DNA of 64,000 nt from Alteromonadaceae bacterium BrNp21-10. GTDB lineage: Bacteria; Pseudomonadota; Gammaproteobacteria; Enterobacterales; Alteromonadaceae. Of the stretch, positions 56,434 through 64,000 are shown one piece after another. The first letter of the stretch is position 1. Each line of letters begins with the position of its first letter. The stretch lies in NCBI GenBank assembly GCA_030418115.1, contig JAUHQD010000010.1, positions 82,782 to 146,781 of the forward strand, given 5' to 3'. A program made the translations under genes and the position numbers. A model generated the notes under the pieces. That model searched no databases and was not told where the DNA came from. It saw only the letters and a list, made by a program, of their open reading frames with translations.

Positions 56434-58080
56434 ATGCCTAAGATGACATATCATGACAAACGCGTGCTAATTGTTGATGATCAACGACCTTTCTTGGTCA
56501 TGCTACGCAGCACCATGAATACCTTGGGCGCAACATCTGTGATGGTGGCGGAAAGTGGTGAAGTCGCCATTGCTGCCTGTCAGCAAGAAAAATTTGATAT
56601 TATTATTTCAGATTTAGAGCTGGGTGATGGCAGACGTAATGGCTTTCAATTATTAGAAGAATTGCGCGGTAAAAAATTGATCAAGCCAGAAACTATTTTT
56701 CTAATGGTTTCCGGAGACAGTCAGCGCCCGATGGTGTTAGGTACGGTTGAAAAACAACCCGATGATTATCTAATTAAACCTTTTTCCCAGGCGCAATTAA
56801 ACAATCGCATTAGTAAATGTTGGGCAAAGCGCTCTGCGCTTAAATCGTTATATGTGCACTTAATGAACGATGATGTGAAAAATGCCATCATTGCCTGCAA
56901 AGATGCCATCACTTCCGGCAGCAGATACCGTCAATACTGCTCTTTAATAATGACCGAATTACTCTGGCGCGAAAATAAATTCGAATTAGCCGTATCCATA
57001 CTCAATCCTTTAGTCAGGGACAAGCAACTGCCTTGGGCAGTGTTAGCGATGGCCAAAACTAAAATGTATATGCGGCAATTTGAAGAGGCTATTAATCTAG
57101 CCAAAAATATTCTTGATAGCAAAATGCTAGCTGCTGATGCCCACGATATATTAGCCCAATGTTACCTGCGTACAGAAAAGCTTGAGGAATCCTGCCTTGA
57201 AATTAAGAAGGCAATTGAATTGTCGCCCTATTCCATCGAACGCCAGTACTTAGGCTGCGAAATTGCCCAAGCTAGCGGTGATTATGAATTTGCTAAGAAT
57301 TGCTGTTTGGCGATTCTCGATCAATCCCGTCGTTCAGTGCACAAAAATATTTCTCATATGTGTAACTATATCCGCAGCATTCTTGACTTAGCCGAGCATG
57401 CAAGCGAACAAAAGGACAGTAATAAATACCAGCAAGATGCCATGATTGAACTACAGCGACAAAAACAAACAGAACTGGTACGCCACAGCCCCCAACCTTT
57501 TGACTTTAACGCTTTTGAAAGTATTGTTAGTGCTCGAATCAACGTTATCCAGGGAAAATTACAAAATGCCAAACGGGCATTATCGGATTCACAAAAGAAA
57601 ATCGAAGGCAAATTTGAGGAGTATCCACTAGCTTTGGCACCCGATACCATCAAAGTTATGTTCGATTTAGGCGAATATGAGCAAGCTTCTCATCTTATCG
57701 GTACATTAAAAAAGCATAATCACCCTAACGATCCCTACACCCGAAAAATGCTATCTTCAGATTTAAAGAAGGCTCAAAAGAACATTGGCGACTACAATAA
57801 GTATAACAAGGAAGGCATTGCCGAATATAATCTTGGTCAACATCAGGCAGCCTATGAGGCGTTTCACAAGGCGTTAGAACAAGCGCCGACCAATGCAGGA
57901 GTCATTATTAATTTGCTACAAGTCATCATTAAACTGCTAGCCAAAACAAGTAAACCCGATATTAACCTTAAAAAGGAATGTCGCACATTATTTCGCAACG
58001 TTGACGGTCTGCATCTTCCAGAAGCTCACCAAAAACGCTTAGCTACTCTAACAACTGAACTACAACCCTATTTGGAATGA
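56434..58080 (+). CDS. Response regulator with receiver domain and TPR array
   Basis: 548-aa protein. N-terminal receiver: VLIVDDQRPF acidic pair, phospho-Asp in IIISDLELGDG near residue 60, Lys in DYLIKPF near 112. No DNA-binding domain follows; instead residues ~150-540 form helical repeats (several TPR units, e.g. AHDILAQCYLRTEKLEESCLEIKKA and GIAEYNLGQHQAAYEAFHKAL). It probably signals through protein contacts. No kinase gene adjacent, so it is an orphan. Its TGA overlaps the following lipoprotein gene by 4 nt. Confidence 0.85.
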   Translation: MPKMTYHDKRVLIVDDQRPFLVMLRSTMNTLGATSVMVAESGEVAIAACQQEKFDIIISDLELGDGRRNGFQLLEELRGKKLIKPETIFLMVSGDSQRPMVLGTVEKQPDDYLIKPFSQAQLNNRISKCWAKRSALKSLYVHLMNDDVKNAIIACKDAITSGSRYRQYCSLIMTELLWRENKFELAVSILNPLVRDKQLPWAVLAMAKTKMYMRQFEEAINLAKNILDSKMLAADAHDILAQCYLRTEKLEESCLEIKKAIELSPYSIERQYLGCEIAQASGDYEFAKNCCLAILDQSRRSVHKNISHMCNYIRSILDLAEHASEQKDSNKYQQDAMIELQRQKQTELVRHSPQPFDFNAFESIVSARINVIQGKLQNAKRALSDSQKKIEGKFEEYPLALAPDTIKVMFDLGEYEQASHLIGTLKKHNHPNDPYTRKMLSSDLKKAQKNIGDYNKYNKEGIAEYNLGQHQAAYEAFHKALEQAPTNAGVIINLLQVIIKLLAKTSKPDINLKKECRTLFRNVDGLHLPEAHQKRLATLTTELQPYLE

Positions 58081-58082
58081 TT

Positions 58083-58370
58083 ATGAAATACCAAGTTTGT
58101 ACCGTAATTTCTATCGTCGCTCTAGTGGGATGTGCTAATAAACCGCTAAAATGTGAACAAATTTTAGAAGTAAAAAAACAAGAACAAACCTGTACTAAGT
58201 TAAAGTTTCAAATTGCCAATAATACCAACCCTCAGCAAGTGACTGAAGCCCGTCGTCGCTTTGAGGAATTATGTACCGATATTCGTTATTACCGTAATCA
58301 ATACGACACTATCTGCAAAGGCGATGAACAACCCATCAGCGGCACGACTAACAAGCAACAAACCGACTAA
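58083..58370 (+). CDS. Small lipoprotein of unknown function
   Basis: 95-aa protein with lipobox LVGC (Cys17): MKYQVCTVISIVALVGCANK. Mature part is Cys-rich (CEQ, CTKL, CTDI, CKGD) with a basic-acidic helix. It overlaps the end of the REC-TPR gene (ATG at 58077 shares four bases with the stop), though an ATG at 58083 with TTTGGA upstream looks the better start. No homologue recognised. Confidence 0.7.
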   Translation: MKYQVCTVISIVALVGCANKPLKCEQILEVKKQEQTCTKLKFQIANNTNPQQVTEARRRFEELCTDIRYYRNQYDTICKGDEQPISGTTNKQQTD

Positions 58371-58490
58371 AGCTATCTTGTTGTCTAAGCATTTCTTAAT
58401 CCGTGATGCTCTTTTGTTATAGCGCCAATTAAGCTGTTCCTAAGGCATTAATTCACCTTATAATGCCGCCTTTGAACGCTAACTCAAAAA

Positions 58491-59300
58491 GTGAGTCTCT
58501 TGCACAATAATGATCAACGATTTGGTGGTACTGAACGCCTGTACGGCGTTGCCGCCACTCATATCCTTCGTGAAGCTCATATTGCCGTCGTCGGAATTGG
58601 TGGTGTCGGTAGCTGGGCTGCCGAAGCCCTTGCGCGAACTGCTATTGGTGAAATTACCCTTATCGATTTAGATGATATTTGTGTCACCAATACCAATCGC
58701 CAAATCCATGCATTAAGTAACACTATTGGCAAAGAAAAAGTCACGGTAATGGCTGAGCGTATTCTGCAAATTAACCCCCAGTGTAAGGTCAATATTGTCG
58801 AAGACTTTGTGGTAGCGGATAACGTGGCAGAATTGCTGACCCGCTCCATGGATTATGTCATTGAGGCCACCGACAGCGTGCAAGCCAAGGCGGCAATGAT
58901 AGCTCATTGTAAGCGCCAAAAGATCCCAGTAATTACCGTTGGCGGCGCTGGTGGTCAAACCGATCCAACACAAATACAGGTGGCCGATCTAAGTAAAACC
59001 ATTCACGATCCCCTGAGCAGTAAATTAAGATCGATCCTGCGCAAAGACTATCATTTTTCCAGTAACAGCAAACGTAAGTTTGCCGTACCTTGTGTGTTCT
59101 CCACAGAGCAACTGGTTTACCCGCAAGCAGATGGTAGTGTCTGCCAAACCAAAAATCTCAGCGAAGGCAATGTTAAGCTCGATTGCAATGGGGGCTTTGG
59201 TGCTTCGGTAGCCGTAACGGCCACATTTGGTTTTGTCGCTGCAGCTCGTGCCATTGATAAAGTCATTGAACGCCAAAACGCCAAACAATCACTTATTTAA
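58491..59300 (+). CDS. tcdA: tRNA threonylcarbamoyladenosine dehydratase TcdA (CsdL)
   Basis: 269-aa ThiF/MoeB-type enzyme that cyclises t6A37 to ct6A in tRNA. ATP-binding GIGGVGSWAAEALART near residue 35, then TNRQIHAL, the DLDDI acidic site and the C-terminal FGASVAVTATFG. Start is GTG. A TATAAT hexamer at 58459-58464 upstream could be its -10. Convergent with the csdA-csdE gene with an 8-nt overlap of the 3' ends. E. coli csdA, csdE and csdL are neighbours too. Confidence 0.95.
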   Translation: MSLLHNNDQRFGGTERLYGVAATHILREAHIAVVGIGGVGSWAAEALARTAIGEITLIDLDDICVTNTNRQIHALSNTIGKEKVTVMAERILQINPQCKVNIVEDFVVADNVAELLTRSMDYVIEATDSVQAKAAMIAHCKRQKIPVITVGGAGGQTDPTQIQVADLSKTIHDPLSSKLRSILRKDYHFSSNSKRKFAVPCVFSTEQLVYPQADGSVCQTKNLSEGNVKLDCNGGFGASVAVTATFGFVAAARAIDKVIERQNAKQSLI

Positions 59301-60963
59301 AATTCGCTGTCGTTTGTTGAATTTTTTGCCATACCGCTTGCAAACCATTGCTGCGGCTTTGGCTTAAATGTGTGGCTAAACCGATATCGGTTAAATAGGT
59401 TTCAAGATAAAATTGCTGAATAAAATCGGCAGTTCTGCCTTCAATAGCATCTAATATAATCGCTAATAATCCTCGCACAATTTTACTGGTTGAGTCCGCT
59501 TGAAAGTGAAACTTATCCGCATTTTTAGTAATCATCAGCCACACCGGACTTTCGCAACCATTCACCTGATTGGCGGTGATTTGCTCTGAAATAGGCAAAC
59601 GTTCAAGATATTTACCGGCCAACATAATTTGCCGATACTTTTGCTCCCAACTTTTAGCACCTTTTATTTCAGCGCCCAATGTAGACAAATCCTGCGGGGA
59701 TTGGCTGGAGGGAAGGGATTCGCTAGTCAATCCTGTAGCACTGGTATGCAATGCTCGCTTTAATGCCTGTATAAAGCGCTGTACTTCATTCTGAGTATTA
59801 TAAGCCGCCAAGGAGACTCGTAACGTGCCATCAATATTCAATGCCTGCATGGCCGGCATGGCGCAATGATGCCCCACTCTAACCGCAATTTGTTGCTGAT
59901 TGAGTAGTTCGGCAATATCCAACACATTATGGCCAGCAAAAGTGAGCGACAATATGGGCACACTGTGTTCGTTATCACCATAGATAATGACTTCAGGCAT
60001 AGCCTGTAATTCACTCAGTAGTTGCCTATATAAAGCCTGCTCCGCATCCATACACTCTTGCGTGAAATACTTCTGCATCCAAGTAATAGCTGCACCTAAA
60101 CCGATTACCCCTTGTATATTCGGTGTGCCTGCCTCAAATTTTAATGGCGCATCGCGGAAAGTGGATTGTTCAAAGGAAACGCTATTAATCATTTCGCCAC
60201 CCAACTGATAAGGCGGCAAACTATTCAGTAATGCGTATTTACCATACAACACACCAACACCGGTGGGCGCAAACATCTTATGTCCACTAAAAATATAAAA
60301 GTCACAATCCAATTGCTGCACATCCACCGCCATGTGCCCCACTGCTTGGGCACCATCAATAATGCTTATAGCACCCACCTCTTTTGCCTTAGTGATTAAC
60401 GCCTCAATTGGATTAATATTACCAAAGGCATTAGAAACATGACCTACAGCCACAATCGCAGTGTTATCGGTGATCAGTTCATCAATATTACTCAGATCCA
60501 ACACCGCGTTATTGTTGGTGGGAATAATTTTTAGATTCAGACCTAAACGCTGCGCCAATTGCTGCCAGGGAACAATATTCGCGTGATGCTCAAGAGTGCT
60601 AATAACAATATCCTGACCGACCTTACATTGGTTTATCCCTAGACCATGAGCAAGTAAATTAACGCCTTCGGTAACACCTTTAGTAAAAACAATTTCGCGC
60701 TCACTACGGGCATTGATAAAGCCCTGCACTTGCTTTCGTACGGCTTCAAATTGTGTGGTAGTGCGATTGGCTAATTGATAAGCGCCACGATGAACATTGG
60801 CATTTTGCTGTTTATAAAAGGTACTACATACAGCAATGACGGCATCTGGTTTTTGCGTGGTCGCCGCACTATCAAAATAAATAAGCTGCGGGTATTGCTG
60901 CGACAACAAACTAAATTGTTGACGTAGTTCCTCTGCTGCGGATTGCACCAATGGTTTAGTCAT
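59293..60963 (-). CDS. csdA: Cysteine desulfurase CsdA fused to SufE-type sulfur acceptor CsdE
   Basis: 556-aa fusion. Residues ~1-400 are a class V PLP desulfurase ([12 protein letters not shown] lysine in [11 protein letters not shown], active Cys in [14 protein letters not shown]). A ~30-residue Ser/Gln-rich linker follows. Residues ~430-556 are a SufE domain with [12 protein letters not shown], the active Cys in [12 protein letters not shown] and [15 protein letters not shown]. Normally these are separate genes (csdA, csdE). ATG at 60963 overlaps the VF530 stop by 8 nt. Confidence 0.95.
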   Translation of the reverse strand: MTKPLVQSAAEELRQQFSLLSQQYPQLIYFDSAATTQKPDAVIAVCSTFYKQQNANVHRGAYQLANRTTTQFEAVRKQVQGFINARSEREIVFTKGVTEGVNLLAHGLGINQCKVGQDIVISTLEHHANIVPWQQLAQRLGLNLKIIPTNNNAVLDLSNIDELITDNTAIVAVGHVSNAFGNINPIEALITKAKEVGAISIIDGAQAVGHMAVDVQQLDCDFYIFSGHKMFAPTGVGVLYGKYALLNSLPPYQLGGEMINSVSFEQSTFRDAPLKFEAGTPNIQGVIGLGAAITWMQKYFTQECMDAEQALYRQLLSELQAMPEVIIYGDNEHSVPILSLTFAGHNVLDIAELLNQQQIAVRVGHHCAMPAMQALNIDGTLRVSLAAYNTQNEVQRFIQALKRALHTSATGLTSESLPSSQSPQDLSTLGAEIKGAKSWEQKYRQIMLAGKYLERLPISEQITANQVNGCESPVWLMITKNADKFHFQADSTSKIVRGLLAIILDAIEGRTADFIQQFYLETYLTDIGLATHLSQSRSNGLQAVWQKIQQTTANFK

Positions 60964-61201
60964 TCTTCTCACCGGGGGCTTGATACCAAGGGCTGTTAAT
61001 CGTAGATACGTATAGCTCCTCTACTTTTTCTCTCGCCCACGGGGTACGCCTTAAAAAGGTTAAGCTGGACTTTACACTGGGATCACTTTCAAAGCAGCGG
61101 ATAGCCACAAGCGTGGCTAATTTCTGCCAGCCGTAATGGCTTTCAAGATCCTCTACTATTTTTTTAAGGGTAACACCGTGCAAGGGATTATTTTTTTGCA
61201 T
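60956..61201 (-). CDS. VF530-family (DUF2132) DNA-binding-like protein
   Basis: 81-aa protein with [21 protein letters not shown] and [16 protein letters not shown], the VF530 family pattern; a Vibrio fischeri member gave a DNA-binding-like fold. Role unknown. It overlaps csdA-csdE by 8 nt, so the two are co-translated, a link that does not appear obvious functionally. Confidence 0.93.
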   Translation of the reverse strand: MQKNNPLHGVTLKKIVEDLESHYGWQKLATLVAIRCFESDPSVKSSLTFLRRTPWAREKVEELYVSTINSPWYQAPGEKND

Positions 61202-61248
61202 AAATTACCAACTATGAGCTTGTATAAAAATTAAGACGCGATTCACTT

Positions 61249-61803
61249 TTAGCTTAACGAGTGTATTAACTCGGCTAAAAACAGTATTTTAACATTGGAT
61301 AGCTGCCTGTAATCAAAATACGGACAAATAATTAACCTATGTCGTTTACTGATGGCGAATTCCTCGTTCAACCACATCATATCAACTTGACTGAGTAATG
61401 ATTGTGCGTGAGTTCGACCGCAAATAATATGCACAGCTTTGGGGTTATCTACGCCATGGTTAGATTGATTGTCTACATCAGGCAAACCGAATATAAGTGC
61501 GCACTGACTGTGCGCTCGCAACAACTGATGATCCCGTAAACTTTGCCAATCTCCGTAGGCTTGCCAGCGGGTAAATGATGTTGGTTGTAACTCAAATAAC
61601 AACTTGGCAAAGACGTTAAATACCTTACGCCAGCCATTACCACATTGTGCGGATATCTCATTAATTTGTTGAATATTAACCGCACTCAATGAAGTTAATT
61701 CAGCATACTCCGGCATCTTAGGACGATTACCAATATAAACACGAATGTCAGCATTGCTATCACCTAGGCCAATTTCCTTAGGGTAGGTTGACTCAAATTG
61801 CAT
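61249..61803 (-). CDS. Protein of unknown function
   Basis: 184-aa soluble protein; ATG at 61803 lies inside the end of the upstream acetyltransferase gene. Visible stretches: DIRVYIGNRPKMPEYAELTS, ISAQCGNGWRKVFNVFAKLL and VHIICGRTHAQSLL. No signal peptide or membrane segment, and no catalytic motif that I recognise. It looks like a conserved, single-domain protein. Confidence 0.7.
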   Translation of the reverse strand: MQFESTYPKEIGLGDSNADIRVYIGNRPKMPEYAELTSLSAVNIQQINEISAQCGNGWRKVFNVFAKLLFELQPTSFTRWQAYGDWQSLRDHQLLRAHSQCALIFGLPDVDNQSNHGVDNPKAVHIICGRTHAQSLLSQVDMMWLNEEFAISKRHRLIICPYFDYRQLSNVKILFLAELIHSLS

Positions 61804-62299
61804 AGCTGAATAACAACGTATTATCAGGAAAATTCGGCGGACGCTGACCATCATCCATTATGAATCCCAGGCTCAACAACAACTCGATCGAACGTTGGTT
61901 CTGTGGTGAAACCAGTGCTTGAACAATATCGACCCCATTTTGCTTAGCGTAGACCAAACTTGCCTGAGCAGCTTCACTAGCAAAGCCTTGTCGACGATAG
62001 ATATCCAGTAATGCATAGCCTAAATCAAGGTGCTTTAAATAATCGCGTTTTAATAAACCACACAAGCCCAACGGCGACATTGTTGATTTATCACGCATCA
62101 ACAACAAGCCAACACCATTTTCAATATAACTACGTTGTGGGCTATCAATAATATATCGGCGGGCATCAGCTATAGAACTTAAATTTTTATCGCCGATATG
62201 GCGGATACACAGCGGATCATTAAACAAGCGCAAAATAAACTCAGCATCGTCTACTGATATTTCTTCTAGGATTAAACGCTGGGTAGATATAATTGGCAT
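61793..62299 (-). CDS. RimJ/RimL-type GNAT acetyltransferase
   Basis: 168-aa acetyltransferase. N-terminal TQRLILEEISVDDAEFILRLFNDP and the acetyl-CoA motif in IYRRQGFASEAAQASLVYAK near residue 105 match the RimJ/RimL branch, followed by VQALVSPQNQRSIELLLSLGF. May acetylate protein N-termini or other amines; the target is unknown. Overlaps the next minus-strand gene. Confidence 0.88.
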   Translation of the reverse strand: MPIISTQRLILEEISVDDAEFILRLFNDPLCIRHIGDKNLSSIADARRYIIDSPQRSYIENGVGLLLMRDKSTMSPLGLCGLLKRDYLKHLDLGYALLDIYRRQGFASEAAQASLVYAKQNGVDIVQALVSPQNQRSIELLLSLGFIMDDGQRPPNFPDNTLLFSYAI

Positions 62300-62412
62300 A
62301 TTGAGACTTTATAAAAAAGTGGATTTTATCTTATTCATTCAGCAGACATAAGTTAACATTAGCCATATCAATTTGTTACCATCTCATCCGCTTTTTTATT
62401 TGGACTCCGACA

Positions 62413-63216
62413 ATGAAATTTATTTCTTTCAATATTAATGGTCTTCGCGCCCGACAACACCAACTTGAGGCACTTATTGAAAAACATCAACCCGATGTCA
62501 TTGGTTTGCAAGAGACCAAAGTACATAACGATATGTTTCCGCTAACCGATGTCGAATCCACTGGTTACCACGTTATTTACCATGGTCAAAAAGGCCACTA
62601 TGGGGTGGCGATGTTATCCAAGCAGCCTCCACAAGATGTACAATATGGCTTTCCCACCGATGATGATGATGCACAACGGCGCATGATCATGGCCACCTTC
62701 ACGTTAGCCAATGACGAAAAAGTGCGAGTGCTTAATGGCTATTTCCCTCAAGGCGAAAGCCGTATCCATGAGACAAAGTTTCCGGCCAAACAAAAATTCT
62801 ATGCGGATTTATCCACTTACATCGAAGAATATCAGGGCGATGAACACTTACTAATCATGGGTGACGTTAACATTTCTCATCAGGATATCGATATTGGTAT
62901 TGGCGAGCCTAACCGTTTACGTTGGCTAAAAACCGGCAAGTGCAGCTTTTTACCTGAAGAGCGTGAATGGTTAAACGCCCTACTCGCTAAAGGTTTTCAT
63001 GATAGCTTTCGTACCCTCAATCCAGACGTCAGCGATCAATATAGTTGGTTTGATTATCGCTCGAAAGGCTTTGATGATAACCGTGGATTACGCATTGATT
63101 TAATCCTAGCAAGCGAGAAACTGCATTCACGTTTAAGCGGTGCCGGTATTGATTACGAACTAAGAGCCATTGAAAAGCCCTCTGACCATGCGCCCATTTG
63201 GGCAACCTACGACTAA
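62413..63216 (+). CDS. xthA: Exodeoxyribonuclease III
   Basis: 267-aa AP endonuclease/3' exonuclease for base-excision repair. [18 protein letters not shown] start, catalytic Glu in LQETKVH near residue 34, metal/catalytic [14 protein letters not shown] near 150, and the terminal SDHAPIW His. Length equals E. coli XthA (268). Confidence 0.97.
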   Translation: MKFISFNINGLRARQHQLEALIEKHQPDVIGLQETKVHNDMFPLTDVESTGYHVIYHGQKGHYGVAMLSKQPPQDVQYGFPTDDDDAQRRMIMATFTLANDEKVRVLNGYFPQGESRIHETKFPAKQKFYADLSTYIEEYQGDEHLLIMGDVNISHQDIDIGIGEPNRLRWLKTGKCSFLPEEREWLNALLAKGFHDSFRTLNPDVSDQYSWFDYRSKGFDDNRGLRIDLILASEKLHSRLSGAGIDYELRAIEKPSDHAPIWATYD

Positions 63217-63235
63217 AAATTAGGGAACTGCCCCA

Positions 63236-63880
63236 TTGGATATGATAAAAATCGTCGCACTGCTGCTCTATACAGTGCTGTTAGTGACGGTTATCCGCCA
63301 ACTTCCATTGCAGCAATTGCTAACCAATAATCATACCCAACATATGATTTTTGGCTGTACTGCCAGTATTTTTTGCCTGTGGGTATTCAGAACAGGTATC
63401 TACAGCGGGCTAGATGTGCACTTTCTGTGGCTAACCGCGTTAACCCTCATATTGGGGTTTCAATGGGCGATTTTTTCATCGGCACTAGCACTCATAAGTA
63501 TCACCTTAAGTGGTGGTGAGAGTTGGTCAATGTTAGGCATAAACGGGCTTTTATCCTGTGCACTGCCGATTACCGTGAGTTATTTGTGCTATAGCCTGAG
63601 CTTTCATAAATTACCACGACATTTTTTTGTGTATATTTTTGTATGTTCATTCTTAACCGGCGCTGTGGCTATTATTGCCAAGATGTTCGCGTTAGGCGGC
63701 TACTATTTCTTCACTGACCAATATTCTTGGCAAATTATTACGGATAATTATCTGATTTTATTGACACTGCTGGCCTTTCCAGAGGCGATGCTGAACGGCA
63801 TGACCATGACCCTAATGGTAATGTACAAACCCCATTGGGTATTTACTTTCCAAGATAAATTCTACATAAACGATAAGTAA
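63236..63880 (+). CDS. CbiM-like energy-coupling-factor transporter permease
   Basis: 214-aa membrane protein with about six hydrophobic segments. The C-terminal FPEAMLNGMTMTLMVMYKPHWV stretch and the gene's size match the PF01891-like CbiM/ECF permeases that import cobalt or nickel. No N-terminal metal-binding CbiM loop is seen, and no ATPase or S-component genes are next to it, so substrate is uncertain. TTG start at 63236 has AGGGA nine bases upstream; an ATG at 63242 is the alternative. Confidence 0.75.
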   Translation: MDMIKIVALLLYTVLLVTVIRQLPLQQLLTNNHTQHMIFGCTASIFCLWVFRTGIYSGLDVHFLWLTALTLILGFQWAIFSSALALISITLSGGESWSMLGINGLLSCALPITVSYLCYSLSFHKLPRHFFVYIFVCSFLTGAVAIIAKMFALGGYYFFTDQYSWQIITDNYLILLTLLAFPEAMLNGMTMTLMVMYKPHWVFTFQDKFYINDK

Positions 63881-63892
63881 CCTGAGATCGGT

Positions 63893-64000
63893 TTAAGCAA
63901 TTACCATAGAATAACGCTCTACGTCAGTCAGGTTAAGGGATGGCTTATTCTCTTTAAGACAATAAGCCACCAATCCAGCCAGTAAATTAAGCGTAAATCC
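63893..64000 (-). CDS. C-terminal end of a possible transposase, partial
   Basis: The minus strand enters from the right edge with 35 codons ending at a TAA (63893-63895): it contains NLLAGLVAYCLKENKPSLNL and ends MVIA. This loosely resembles the C-terminus of IS982-type transposases, which end with an AALIAY-KPSLN pattern. Only the tail is visible, so the family is tentative. It ends 13 nt after the CbiM-like gene. Confidence 0.45.
   Translation of the reverse strand, partial: GFTLNLLAGLVAYCLKENKPSLNLTDVERYSMVIA

Noticed and set aside
1..64000. CRISPR array, tRNA or rRNA genes
   Set aside because: I saw no regularly spaced repeats and no cloverleaf or rRNA-like stretches anywhere in the window.

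Overview
The window is a stretch of chromosome from a gammaproteobacterium, most likely a marine Alteromonadales relative. The evidence is conserved gene order (tmk-holB-ycfH, the yceD-rpmF-plsX-fab block, serC-aroA-cmk-rpsA-ihfB-lapA-lapB-pyrF, ubiG-gph-nrdA-nrdB-yfaE), E. coli-like RNase E, NrdA and YfbR sequences, moderate-to-low GC, and typical marine gammaproteobacterial extras such as an M61 peptidase, a PilZ protein, a VF530 protein and a vSGLT-like symporter. I see no rRNA, tRNA, CRISPR array or prophage. The only mobile-element trace is the C-terminal end of a possible transposase at the right edge.

Layout. 1-13.2 kb: partial EamA transporter, pfkA, a LytS/LytTR-type two-component pair, an Mpo1-like membrane protein, a PilZ protein, an M61 peptidase, an AraC regulator, an operon of tandem-PTPS protein, M23 peptidase and acetyltransferase, then yejK divergent from yejL-lapC. 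13.3-27.4 kb: trhO, then a long minus-strand block for replication, peptidoglycan, folate and fatty-acid synthesis (ycfH, holB, tmk, mltG, pabC, fabF, acpP, fabG, fabD, fabH, plsX, rpmF, yceD), then maf, a HAD phosphatase and rluC. 27.4-35.1 kb: rne with a long structured leader, a HlyIII protein, a sodium/sugar symporter, a secreted DUF1080 protein and a probable decayed gene. 35.2-45.5 kb: minus-strand pyrF, lapB, lapA, ihfB, rpsA, cmk, aroA, serC and gyrA. 45.7-51.3 kb: ubiG, gph and the class Ia ribonucleotide reductase operon with its ferredoxin. 51.4-64 kb: small conserved proteins, yfbR with a dGTPase, an SOS-type sulA with ychJ, a REC-TPR response regulator with a lipoprotein, tcdA convergent with a csdA-csdE fusion, VF530, acetyltransferases, xthA and a CbiM-like permease.

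How the genes connect. Several products act on the split of acyl chains between phospholipid and lipopolysaccharide: the fab genes and plsX, LapA/LapB, and a shortened LapC. A second cluster controls deoxynucleotides: NrdAB and YfaE make them, YfbR and the dGTPase degrade them, Tmk phosphorylates dTMP. The nrdA upstream region carries what look like two NrdR box pairs, each spaced 32 bp, with two DnaA-like boxes between them. A third theme is sulfur transfer and tRNA modification (CsdA-CsdE fusion, TcdA, TrhO).

Most of the window is core housekeeping DNA. I did not find a clearly new defence island or biosynthetic system. The observations most worth checking are the complementary-degenerate tandem PTPS protein, the shortened LapC, the CsdA-CsdE fusion beside tcdA, the nrdA control region, the yfbR-dGTPase pair and the nearly leaderless GC-discriminator promoter of the fatty-acid operon. 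All family assignments come from reading motifs and from recall of E. coli homologues; no database search was run.
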